Of a stretch of 55,752 bases of DNA, positions 24,626-32,302 are shown piece by piece; the stretch's first letter is position 1; every line of letters begins with the position of its first letter. The notes under the pieces are model-generated. The model was not told the DNA's origin and did no database searches. It saw only the letters and a list, made by a program, of their open reading frames with translations. The translations under genes were made by a program, and so were the position numbers. This stretch comes from Fimadaptatus sp948467645 (GTDB lineage: Bacteria; Bacillota; Clostridia; Christensenellales; Aristaeellaceae), in assembly GCA_948467645.1 (NCBI GenBank), contig CAOKFD010000012.1:1-55752 (forward strand). The letters run 5' to 3'.

Positions 24626-26116
24626 GTGATTACATATGAAAAGTTTCTAAAGCTCGGCATAAGTCTTGTGCCGCTGGGCGTTGAAGCGCGTACGGACAAC
24701 GAGCATTACTTCTGCACGCCGCGCGGCGCAAAGGTGCTCGGCTGGGCGGGCGTGGACGGCATACATTACTGCTTTGTGCGCGGCAGAGGCGATATGGTTT
24801 TTGCCGTAAGTCCCATGAATGCGCCCGGCGAGTATGTGCACCCGATTGCGGGCAGCTTTGAGGACTTTCTGCGCCTGCTGATGGCGTGCGGCGACGCGGC
24901 GGCGCTTGAACAGGCATGGCAGTGGAACGAGGGGCAATTTAACGACTTTCTGCGCGAGAACCCGCCTACGGACGAGCAGAAGGGTACTGTTCAGGCAATC
25001 GCCGACGCGACCGGGCTTGCGCCTGTCGATGAACCTTGGCAATACATACACGAGCTGCAAGCCGGTTTCGATTACAACCTGATAAAGTACACCGATGACA
25101 GCGAAATTATTGCACCTGTTAAAACGCATGAATGGCGCGTGCGGTACAGCGGCGGCATATTGGACGGCAGCCGCGAACGCCCCGGCACGGAGATAGCCAT
25201 AGTCAAAACGTTCGAATGGTGCGGCGACGAATACTACATACCTGCGGCGTATTCGTGTGCCAAAGGGCTGGTCATTGATATATTTAAGCGCGTGCCGAAA
25301 GAGCGCATTCAGGCGTTTATCGACAAGTATCACCTCAGCGCGGACAGCGATGAGGCCGACTTTGACCGCGACACCATGCGGCAGATTGACCGCGACAATC
25401 CGCTTAATGTGGACTTTTCCCCCACACTTATATTGAATGGGCGCGAAGTCAGGCGCGATCACGGACTGGGCGAATGCTGGAATCCGATAACGTCTGAATG
25501 CGTCACCGACGAAATCGCGGCGGTAATGGAGCATTACGCGCTGGATAGGGATTGCGGCTGGGCGATGTTCAGGTGGGCGTTCCCGTGGAAGAAGCGTTGC
25601 GAGGTGCAATCGCTTTCAATCATAATGTCGGCAGACAAAACCGACATAGACGGGCCGATAATTGATGATGCCAAGCCGGGCAGAAATATATGCCTGACGC
25701 ACCCGATCACCGGCGCGGAGCATACGCTTACTGTGCACGACGTTGATGAGGAAACGACCGATTTCTCGCGTTACATGCCGAGCGGGTTTGTACTGCCTAC
25801 ATGCTACACGACGCTTACCTATTCGCTTGAGCCCGACATTGCGCAGGACGAAATTTATATGCGCGACTGCGACGGCGGCGATATTGCGCGGCGCATAGAA
25901 ACGCCCTCAGCCGATAATACAAACGAGTGCTCCTCCGCAAGCGTAGGCATAATCGGCGGCGCGGACGGGCCGGTCGCAATTTTCACATCAGCCTTACCGA
26001 GCGACACGCGGCACGTCGCGTGTTCGTCGATGCGATTTGAACACTGCGATCATATACGGTGGCGCGTCGGCTTCCGCATAAAGCTGCACGAAGATATTAA
26101 TGTAAAGCTGATATAA
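24626..26116 (+). CDS. Unknown protein with OadB-like GIIGGADGP motif
   Basis: A 496-residue soluble protein I cannot assign. GTG start with GAGG ten bases upstream and its own promoter. It is acidic and aromatic-rich, with many cysteines (for example GECWNPITSEC and DRDCGW) and the segment NICLTHPITGAEHTLTVHDV followed by a Met/Tyr-rich stretch. Near the C-terminus, residues 439-453 read SVGIIGGADGPVAIF. This closely matches a signature of the beta subunit of sodium-pumping decarboxylases (OadB/GcdB: GIIGGADGPTAIF), where the Asp binds sodium, but nothing else here resembles that membrane protein. No signal peptide or transmembrane helix. A hairpin at 26121-26158 ends the transcript. Function unknown. 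Confidence 0.75.
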   Translation: MITYEKFLKLGISLVPLGVEARTDNEHYFCTPRGAKVLGWAGVDGIHYCFVRGRGDMVFAVSPMNAPGEYVHPIAGSFEDFLRLLMACGDAAALEQAWQWNEGQFNDFLRENPPTDEQKGTVQAIADATGLAPVDEPWQYIHELQAGFDYNLIKYTDDSEIIAPVKTHEWRVRYSGGILDGSRERPGTEIAIVKTFEWCGDEYYIPAAYSCAKGLVIDIFKRVPKERIQAFIDKYHLSADSDEADFDRDTMRQIDRDNPLNVDFSPTLILNGREVRRDHGLGECWNPITSECVTDEIAAVMEHYALDRDCGWAMFRWAFPWKKRCEVQSLSIIMSADKTDIDGPIIDDAKPGRNICLTHPITGAEHTLTVHDVDEETTDFSRYMPSGFVLPTCYTTLTYSLEPDIAQDEIYMRDCDGGDIARRIETPSADNTNECSSASVGIIGGADGPVAIFTSALPSDTRHVACSSMRFEHCDHIRWRVGFRIKLHEDINVKLI

Positions 26117-26120
26117 CACG

Positions 26121-26164
26121 GCGTGTCAGTCGATGTCACATGACCTCGATTGACACGCTTCTTT
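26121..26164 (+). terminator. Hairpin terminator overlapping the next promoter
   Basis: GCGTGTCAGTCGA pairs with TCGATTGACACGC (one G-T pair) around a 12-base loop, followed by TTCTTT. The right arm contains the TTGACA used as -35 of the downstream promoter. Confidence 0.7.
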
Positions 26165-26178
26165 CGCGGTGCTAGAAT
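26150..26178 (+). promoter_or_regulatory. Promoter of the histidine phosphatase gene
   Basis: TTGACA (26150-26155), 17 bases, TAGAAT (26173-26178). Its -35 lies inside the terminator hairpin of the preceding gene. Confidence 0.82.
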
Positions 26179-26235
26179 GAATGTAAAAGCACAGCGCGCG
26201 TTCGGCACACGGGCAGCGCGGATGGAGGAACACAA

Positions 26236-26952
26236 ATGCTGCTGTTTTATTTGAGACATGGCGATCCCATATACGACCCCGACAGTCTTACCCCGCTGGG
26301 CCACAGGCAGGCCGAGGCGCTGGGCAGGCGTTTGGCGCGATACGGCCTTGACCGCATATATGCGTCCAGCTCGACCCGCGCGCAGTTGACCGCGAAGCCT
26401 ACGTGCGAGATGCTCAAGCTGGAGATGCAGATACTCGACTGGACAAACGAGAGCTACGCATGGCAGCAGCTGGCTATGGACACCGGCGACGGCCGCCGCA
26501 AGTGGGCGTTCCAGAATGAAAAGTATATACAGAGCTTTCTGAGCGCCGATGTGCGCGCGATGGGCGAAAAGTGGCCTGAACACCCCGACTTTGCGGGCAC
26601 CACGCTGGGCGAAGGCATTGCGCGCGTCAAACGCGAAACGTATGCTTTCTTAGCTGAATTAGGATATGTATACGACGAGCAGGCGGGCGCGTACCGCACC
26701 GAGGGCGGCAATGACGAGCGCGTGGCGCTGTTTGCGCATCAGGGCTTTGGCCTGGCGTTTTTGAGCAGCGTAATGGGCATACCCTACCCCACATTCTGCA
26801 CACACTTTGACATGACTCACTCGGGCATGACCGTAATCGAGTTTTCGTCCAAGCCGGGGCTGACCGCGCCGCGCATATTGCAGTTGTCCAACGATTCGCA
26901 CATATACGCCGATGGACTGCCTACCAATTATAATAACGAATTGCGCTTCTAA
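26236..26952 (+). CDS. Histidine phosphatase family protein
   Basis: Phosphoglycerate mutase-like phosphatase of 238 residues. The active-site RHG motif is in LLFYLRHGDPIYD (His8), followed by LTPLGHRQAEALGRRL and the second Arg in YASSSTRAQLTA. The second catalytic His region is VALFAHQGFGLAFLSSVMG. GATGGAGG precedes the ATG. Substrate unknown; the family covers phosphoglycerate mutases, sugar-phosphate and nucleotide phosphatases. Transcribed from its own promoter; the next gene starts 146 bases later. Confidence 0.88.
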   Translation: MLLFYLRHGDPIYDPDSLTPLGHRQAEALGRRLARYGLDRIYASSSTRAQLTAKPTCEMLKLEMQILDWTNESYAWQQLAMDTGDGRRKWAFQNEKYIQSFLSADVRAMGEKWPEHPDFAGTTLGEGIARVKRETYAFLAELGYVYDEQAGAYRTEGGNDERVALFAHQGFGLAFLSSVMGIPYPTFCTHFDMTHSGMTVIEFSSKPGLTAPRILQLSNDSHIYADGLPTNYNNELRF

Positions 26953-27098
26953 TGGCAGATGCAGGCGGGCGATAAGGCTTGGCTTATTGAAAGGACTTAG
27001 CGGTTTGCCAAACTGCTTTCTGCAATAAGAATGTCTTATCACCGAACGCTTGTCCGGCTTTGATGCGCAACCTGATTCACGCGAGAGGTACTTTATTT

Positions 27099-28040
27099 AT
27101 GAAGATAGTTATACTGGATGCATATACCGCCAACCCCGGCGATCTCAGTTGGGATGGACTGCGCGCGCTGGGCGAACTTACGATATACGACCGCACCGCC
27201 GCGTGCGACGTGGACGCGCGCATGGCGGGCGCGGATATCGTGCTGACCAACAAAACGCCAGTAACCGCGGCCAACATCGAGGCCGCCAAGTCGCTGCGCT
27301 ATATCGGCGTGCTGGCCACGGGCTATAACATAGTCGATGTGGCTGCGGCGCGCGCGCACGGCATACCTGTTACCAATATCCCCGCGTACTCCACCGACTC
27401 GGTGGCGCAGCTGGTGTTTGCGCATTTGCTTGAGATATGCCATCACGTCGGGCATCACAGCGCCGCGGTACACGCGGGGCGCTGGGCCTCCAGCCCGGAC
27501 TTTGCGTTCTGGGATTATCCGCTTATTGAGCTGAGCGGCAAGACGATGGGCATAATCGGATATGGCCGCATAGGGCACGCCGTGGCCAAGATTGCACGAG
27601 CGTTCGGCATGAACGTAATCGCGGCCGGCACGCACCATCAGTATCCCGAGGTGGTTCCGATGGACGAGCTGCTGGCAAAGAGCGACGTTATTTCGCTCAA
27701 CTGCCCACTGGTGTCCGAGACGAAGGGGCTGATATGCCGCGACACGATTGCGCGCATGAAGGATGGCGTAATCATAATCAACACATCGCGCGGCCCGGTC
27801 GTGAACGAAAGCGATCTGCGTGACGCGCTTATCAGCGGCAAGGTATACGCCGCGGGCATCGACGTTGCGTCGCAGGAGCCTATTCAGCCCGACAACCCGC
27901 TGATTGGGCTGGACAACTGCTTCATTACGCCGCACATCGCGTGGGCGCCGCGCGAGGCGCGCGTTCGCCTGATCGACATCGCGGTAAACAACGTACGCGC
28001 GTTCATTGACGGCGCGCCCGAAAACGTCGTTAACGCGTAA
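27099..28040 (+). CDS. D-2-hydroxyacid dehydrogenase (glycerate dehydrogenase-like)
   Basis: NAD-dependent reductase of 2-keto acids such as hydroxypyruvate or glyoxylate, 313 residues. Nucleotide-binding motif MGIIGYGRIGHAVAKIA, substrate Arg in INTSRGPVVNESDL, and catalytic pair Glu (in ASQEP) and His (in FITPHIAWAPREAR). The ITPHIAWA sequence with Trp resembles HprA-type glycerate dehydrogenases. The ATG at 27099 (MKIVILDAY) is chosen from the GAGAGG upstream and family alignment; an earlier ATG at 27060 adds an unconserved 13-residue tail. 2-Ketogluconate or phosphonate-type reductases are alternatives. Confidence 0.88.
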   Translation: MKIVILDAYTANPGDLSWDGLRALGELTIYDRTAACDVDARMAGADIVLTNKTPVTAANIEAAKSLRYIGVLATGYNIVDVAAARAHGIPVTNIPAYSTDSVAQLVFAHLLEICHHVGHHSAAVHAGRWASSPDFAFWDYPLIELSGKTMGIIGYGRIGHAVAKIARAFGMNVIAAGTHHQYPEVVPMDELLAKSDVISLNCPLVSETKGLICRDTIARMKDGVIIINTSRGPVVNESDLRDALISGKVYAAGIDVASQEPIQPDNPLIGLDNCFITPHIAWAPREARVRLIDIAVNNVRAFIDGAPENVVNA

Positions 28041-28150
28041 ATCGCGTTTCAAACCGAGCAGTTCACAATAGTGAGTTTTTCTTAGTTGAAGCTGCGTAAC
28101 AGTGATAAGCCAATAGGCGATGTTGCAGGAATTGCGAAGCAGCTCTTGTA

Positions 28151-28184
28151 ATTGCGGATTAGGGAAGTTCCGAGACATATTCTA
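28151..28184 (+). repeat. Degenerate right end of an older repeat element
   Basis: ATTGCGGATTAGGGAAGTTC followed by CGAGACATATTCTA matches the right end of the element at 5224-5387 with several substitutions. It ends in the TA at which the intact copy begins. Its left part has decayed or been lost. Confidence 0.7.
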
Positions 28185-28344
28185 GAGTGTGTCTCAAGCG
28201 GAACAATCCGCAGACCCAAGTGGATTTTGCGTCAGTTCAAGGAATAAATCCGAAGGCTTAGCAGCGCTAAGTCGAGCCTTGTGACGCAGAAATGGCGGAG
28301 CGACGCCCGAAATTGCGTACTCCGGAATTTTTGAGACACACTCT
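28183..28344 (+). repeat. Intact 162-bp palindromic TIR element
   Basis: Begins TAGAGTGTGTCTCAA and ends TTGAGACACACTCTA; the centre again carries CTTAGCAGCGCTAAG. Over most of its length it matches the 5224-5387 copy, but the flanks of the outer repeats differ (AAGCGGAACAATCCGC in place of AAAAAGGGAAATCCGC), which resembles the partial copy at 1-54. No coding capacity. Confidence 0.85.
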
Positions 28345-28473
28345 AAACCATCCATACAAAAATGGCGGCTTTGCGCACCTATGCCCGAGTTGCAGGAACG
28401 CGCCCGCGCGCCGGAGAATCTAAAAAATATTTTTTATTCAGACGCGCGGCGTGCGCGCCTTACGGAGGAAACA

Positions 28474-30246
28474 ATGGAGCCATACGGCGATAGCAACAAG
28501 TCCAATTCCACGCGCGAGAGCCGCACAAAACGCGAGCTGAACGAATGGCGCGCAAGCGAAAAGCCCGCGTCGGGCGCGCCCGTGCACAAGGAGATAAAGC
28601 AGCCCAAGCCGCAAAAGCCCAAGTCGGACGAGCCCAAACTCGACGAGAAAACTGCCGCGCAGGTTCAGACTGACGAGCAGTCCGAATATGCCGCGCGCGG
28701 TTCGGCGCACCGTGAAGCGCCGCGCAGGAACCCGGCCGCAATAGAGTCCCAAACACCGGCCGCGCCCAAGCGCGAACGCACTGTCACGATAGATATGCCG
28801 CCGTTTGTCAAGACAGCTCTGCTGGCCGTGCTGTGCGTGTGCATGGCGGGCGGGCTTGTATGGGGCGCGGGCAGGCTGCTGCCGCGCATGGGCATAGACG
28901 TGTTTGGCTCGGCGGGCGACGGGGCTGTGCCTACGGCTACGGTTGACCCCAATGCCACTCCCCTGCCTACGGTCGATCCAAATGCAACGCCCACGCCTAC
29001 ACCTGACCCTAACGCCACGCCCGATCCGGACGCGACCATCGATCCAAACGCCACGACAGATCCAAACGCAACGCTCGACCCCAATGCAACGCCCGACCCT
29101 AACGCGCCGATCGTCGTGACCGGCCAGGCCGAGGTGTACGAAACCACTGTGGACGAATCGGAAGCGCATGTAATATACTTCCACACTGAGGACGGCAATA
29201 TATTCATAAGCGCGCTAAACGAGTCCTTCCCGGTGGTCAACGGCGAAGCGGTTGTCACTATTCCCGACTCGACGTGGTTCGAGGCAACGCCCGCGAACGA
29301 CGCTGCATTCGATGTAGAACTGTCGCCGGTGCTGACCACACAGATGGGCGAAACTCGCGTACTGGACGAGATTGCTTACAGCGTGGATGTGCCCAGTTCG
29401 CCGCTGGAGATAATCAAGCCCGAGGGCGGCTATGAAGAGGTGCTTATGTCACTTTACACGCTGCAAATGCGCGTAACGCCCGGCTCTTACGTAACCGTCA
29501 ACGGCAACGACATGTCCGACTTTGTGGACAAGCGCGGCTACCTGAGCGTCAATCAGACCATCGAGCCGATTGGCGACAACGTGGTCAATATAACCGTACT
29601 CACGCCCTCGCATAAGGAGACGCGCGCGCAGGTCACCATATACCGCCCGGTATTCGACATACCGCTGGAGCTGGATATAAACACCATTGACACTACCAGC
29701 AGCAGTAAGGTGACTATAAGCGGCACATTCGAGCCGGGCGCGACGCTGACCGTATCGCCCCAGCCCGTAAATTCGCAGATCGATACGAGTGCGGGTACGT
29801 TCAAGTTTGAGATGAACCTGACGCTTATCGGCGATAACGAGATTACGATAACCGCGTCCGAGCCGGGCAAGGAAAGCTCGGTCATAACCCACAACATATA
29901 CTATCTGCCCACCGAGGCCGAATACTCGTCCAAGGCGTGGAAGATGGACTATGATGCGCTGTCCAACTATTACAAGGGCTGGATCGGACGCATATTCCTG
30001 TGCCAGGGCACGGTTAAGGAGATTCTGCCCGCGCCCACCGTCGAGCCGGACTCTACCGAGAACTCGATAAGCAACCAGCTGCTTCTGCTCGATGTAGGCA
30101 GCGGCAAGGAGCAGATCGTGTACATCGAGAACTATTCCAGCCTGAGCGCTGAGGTCGGCAAGGAATACAAGATGTTTGCAGACGTGGCCGGTATCAGGGA
30201 CGGTTATCCGTACCTGATTGCGCGCTATGTTTACGAAGTACAATAA
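28474..30246 (+). CDS. Membrane-anchored protein with DPNAT-repeat linker
   Basis: A 590-residue protein with an unusual layout. Residues 1-110 are charged, Lys/Arg/Glu/Pro-rich and probably disordered in the cytoplasm. One transmembrane helix lies at about 113-131 (TALLAVLCVCMAGGLVWGAG), so the rest is likely outside. Residues 157-212 are a linker of DPNAT units separated by Pro, Thr or Ile residues. The C-terminal 370 residues are beta-rich; SGTFEPGATLTVSPQPVN looks like a bacterial Ig-like domain, and the last 100 residues (LLLLDVGSGKEQIVYIENYSS) resemble an OB-type domain. The ATG at 28474 follows GGAGGAAACA. Likely co-transcribed with the HD gene 17 bases downstream. Function unknown; a cell-envelope role is inferred. 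Confidence 0.75.
   Translation: MEPYGDSNKSNSTRESRTKRELNEWRASEKPASGAPVHKEIKQPKPQKPKSDEPKLDEKTAAQVQTDEQSEYAARGSAHREAPRRNPAAIESQTPAAPKRERTVTIDMPPFVKTALLAVLCVCMAGGLVWGAGRLLPRMGIDVFGSAGDGAVPTATVDPNATPLPTVDPNATPTPTPDPNATPDPDATIDPNATTDPNATLDPNATPDPNAPIVVTGQAEVYETTVDESEAHVIYFHTEDGNIFISALNESFPVVNGEAVVTIPDSTWFEATPANDAAFDVELSPVLTTQMGETRVLDEIAYSVDVPSSPLEIIKPEGGYEEVLMSLYTLQMRVTPGSYVTVNGNDMSDFVDKRGYLSVNQTIEPIGDNVVNITVLTPSHKETRAQVTIYRPVFDIPLELDINTIDTTSSSKVTISGTFEPGATLTVSPQPVNSQIDTSAGTFKFEMNLTLIGDNEITITASEPGKESSVITHNIYYLPTEAEYSSKAWKMDYDALSNYYKGWIGRIFLCQGTVKEILPAPTVEPDSTENSISNQLLLLDVGSGKEQIVYIENYSSLSAEVGKEYKMFADVAGIRDGYPYLIARYVYEVQ
28945..29108 (+). repeat. Coding tandem repeat (Asp-Pro-Asn-Ala-Thr units)
   Basis: Eight Asp-Pro-Asn/Asp-Ala-Thr-type units with spacers of 2-6 residues form the extracellular linker. 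Synonymous codons vary between units (AATGCC, AATGCA, AACGCC, AACGCA), so the protein repeat is old or selected rather than freshly duplicated DNA. Confidence 0.85.
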
Positions 30247-30263
30247 TTCGGAGGACTAAAGAC

Positions 30264-30836
30264 ATGGTACCTTCTAAAGAAGAAGCCGAAAAGCTGCTGC
30301 ATGAATATAATCAGTCCGAGGCGCTTTTGACCCACGCGCACGCTGTTGAAGGCGTAATGCGCCACTGGGCCGCGCTGAAGGGCGAAGATGTAGAATACTG
30401 GGGCGCGGTCGGACTGCTGCACGATCTGGACTATGAAAAATACCCCGATCAGCATTGCGTAAAATGCGTGGAGATACTGCGCAAGCACAATGTTGACGAG
30501 GACATAATCCACGCGATATGCTCGCACGGATACGGCATATGCTGCGATGTGAAGCCGGAGCGTTATATGGAAAAGGTGCTATACACCGTGGACGAGCTGA
30601 CCGGTCTTATCAACGCGTGCGCAATAATGCGCCCCTCGCACTCGGTCATGGATATGGAGCTTAAAAGCATAAAGAAAAAGTATAAGCAGCACACCTTCGC
30701 GGCGGGCGTAAACCGCACTGTGATCGAAAACGGCTGTCAGATGCTGGAACTGCCCTTGGATGAGGTAATAACCGAAACTCTGATAGGTATGCGCGAGGTG
30801 GCCGACAGCATCGGACTGGGTATGGCCGAGGCTTAA
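30264..30836 (+). CDS. HD-domain phosphohydrolase-like protein
   Basis: A 190-residue protein with the metal-binding pattern of HD proteins: His in THAHAVEGVMRHWA, the HD pair in VGLLHDLDYEKYP and further conserved residues in ICSHGYG. In this small HD group (often annotated as HDIG hydrolases of Clostridia) substrates are unknown, possibly nucleotides. GGAGG precedes the ATG. It sits 17 bases after the membrane protein gene and 17 bases before the acetyltransferase gene, so the three likely form an operon. Confidence 0.85.
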   Translation: MVPSKEEAEKLLHEYNQSEALLTHAHAVEGVMRHWAALKGEDVEYWGAVGLLHDLDYEKYPDQHCVKCVEILRKHNVDEDIIHAICSHGYGICCDVKPERYMEKVLYTVDELTGLINACAIMRPSHSVMDMELKSIKKKYKQHTFAAGVNRTVIENGCQMLELPLDEVITETLIGMREVADSIGLGMAEA

Positions 30837-30853
30837 AAAAGGAAGTCGCAGAT

Positions 30854-31438
30854 ATGAAAAGCGAAGTAAAGCTGCGCGTGGCGACTGTAAGCGACGCGGC
30901 AGAGCTGCTTAAAATATACGCGCCCTATGTCACCGACACCGCGATAACATTCGAATACGATGTACCCACGCTTGAGGACTTTGAAGGGCGCATCGCGCAT
31001 ACGCTGGAGAAGTATCCCTACTTTTCGGCCGAGCTAAATGGCGAAATCGTTGGATATGCCTATGCCAGCGCATTTCATCCGCGCGCGGCATACGGCTGGG
31101 CGGCGGAAACGTCTATATACGTGCGCCGCGATATGAAGCGCATGGGATTGGGGCGCACGCTGTACGACGCGTTGGAAACCGCGCTAAAGGCGCAGGGCGT
31201 GCTTAACCTGAACGCATGTATCGCCTGTCCCGATGTGGACGACGAGTATCTGACGCGCAACAGCATCGGCTTCCATGCGCATCTAGGGTACAGCATGGTG
31301 GGCGAGTTCCACAATTGCGGGTACAAGTTCGGGCGCTGGTACAACATGGTCTGGATGGAAAAGATGCTGGGCGAGCATGTTGACGATCAGCCGCCGATCA
31401 AGCGATTTGACGAGGTGCGCGCCGAACTGGGCTATTAA
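30854..31438 (+). CDS. GNAT N-acetyltransferase, phosphinothricin acetyltransferase-like
   Basis: A 194-residue acetyltransferase. The start VATVSDAAELLKIYAPYVTDTAITFEYDVPT is characteristic of the PAT/MddA group; the acetyl-CoA loop is RRDMKRMGLGRTLYDALE, and the late GFHAHLGYSMVGEFHNCGYKFGRWYNMVWMEK is also family-typical. Members acetylate methionine sulfoximine, phosphinothricin or related amino acids. AAAGGAAG lies before the ATG. A terminator lies at 31458-31502. Confidence 0.88.
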   Translation: MKSEVKLRVATVSDAAELLKIYAPYVTDTAITFEYDVPTLEDFEGRIAHTLEKYPYFSAELNGEIVGYAYASAFHPRAAYGWAAETSIYVRRDMKRMGLGRTLYDALETALKAQGVLNLNACIACPDVDDEYLTRNSIGFHAHLGYSMVGEFHNCGYKFGRWYNMVWMEKMLGEHVDDQPPIKRFDEVRAELGY

Positions 31439-31457
31439 CTGTTTTAAGGCATAAATC

Positions 31458-31502
31458 AAGGCATTCGTGTGCTGAAATCTCAGATGCACGGATGCCTTTT
31501 CA
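31458..31502 (+). terminator. Terminator between the GNAT gene and lexA
   Basis: AAGGCATTCGTG pairs with CACGGATGCCTT, with TTTTC following on the plus strand. Because an A-rich side is also present, it may stop lexA transcription from the other direction. Confidence 0.75.
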
Positions 31503-31512
31503 TTATTCAGTC

Positions 31513-32112
31513 TCAGAACTTCCTGAACAGTCCAACCGCCTTTCCCACCACCTGAACCTCGTCCGGGTAGATCGGGTCCATCAGGTCGTTTTCAGGCTGC
31601 AGACGCACCTTGCCGTCGTCCTCGACGTATATGCGCTTTAGCGTCGCGTCCTCGCCATCGACCAGCGCCACGCCGATTTCGCCGTTTTCCACCTCAGGCT
31701 GGCGGCGGATTATCACATAGTCGCCTGAAAGTATGCCGGCGTTTATCATGCTCTCGCCCCGCACGCGCAGCGCGAAGAATTCGCCGCCCTCAGCCAGTTC
31801 ACGCGGCACCATTATGTAATCCTCGATGTCCTCAACGGCCAGCGCGGGCTGCCCCGCGGGCACGCGACCCACAACGGGCACCACCTTGCCGCGCGCGCCG
31901 GTCTGTTCGATGACCTCGATGGCGCGGGGCTTGGTGGGGTCGCGGCGAATCAGGCCGCGCTTTTCCAGCCGCGCCAGATGGCCGTGTACCGTGGATGTGG
32001 AGCTTAGGTGTACTGCGTCGCAAATTTCCCTTACGCTAGGCGGGTATCCCTTCAATTCGATCGTCTGCTTGATAAATTCGTATATTCTATCCTGCGTATC
32101 GCCGCGCGGCAT
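31513..32112 (-). CDS. lexA: LexA repressor
   Basis: SOS repressor of 199 residues. N-terminal winged helix with YPPSVREICDAVHLSSTSTVHGHL, linker, then the S24 autopeptidase domain. The cleavage site is A86-G87 in RVPAGQP, the nucleophile S121 in GESM and the general base K159 in DATLKR, all intact. ATG at 32112 is preferred because GAGGTGG lies five bases upstream; the GTG at 32121 is within that site. It has a perfect promoter and a possible SOS box. Monocistronic. Confidence 0.95.
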   Translation of the reverse strand: MPRGDTQDRIYEFIKQTIELKGYPPSVREICDAVHLSSTSTVHGHLARLEKRGLIRRDPTKPRAIEVIEQTGARGKVVPVVGRVPAGQPALAVEDIEDYIMVPRELAEGGEFFALRVRGESMINAGILSGDYVIIRRQPEVENGEIGVALVDGEDATLKRIYVEDDGKVRLQPENDLMDPIYPDEVQVVGKAVGLFRKF

Positions 32113-32141
32113 AACTACCACCTCAATTTTATGCTGATTCG

Positions 32142-32170
32142 ATTATAGCATATCTCGCGATGGCTGTCAA
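32142..32170 (-). promoter_or_regulatory. Perfect promoter of lexA
   Basis: Minus strand TTGACA (32165-32170), 17 bases, TATAAT (32142-32147), about 30 bases before the start codon. Confidence 0.9.
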
Positions 32171-32189
32171 AGATAATGGAGGATAAATG

Positions 32190-32203
32190 CAAAAATATGT
32201 TCG
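32190..32203 (-). promoter_or_regulatory. Possible LexA-binding SOS box
   Basis: CGAACATATTTTTG on the minus strand agrees with the Gram-positive box CGAACRNRYGTTYC at 12 of 14 positions, with a mismatch in the GTTC half. It lies 20 bases upstream of the -35, further than usual, so repression from it would be atypical. Confidence 0.4.
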
Positions 32204-32302
32204 CATTTGCCGCATTATAATGCCGACAGCACCACGGCGGTACGGGCAGAAAGCCCGCGCGCAAATGTCGTATCTTGTGCGGCGCGTGGCAGTGCTTCCC
32301 AC

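Larger units (their letters stand above)
28041..28473. other. Intergenic region with two adjoining repeat-element ends
   Basis: Contains a degenerate element end (28151-28184) and an intact element (28183-28344). The remaining sequence shows no gene. No clear terminator follows the dehydrogenase. Confidence 0.6.
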
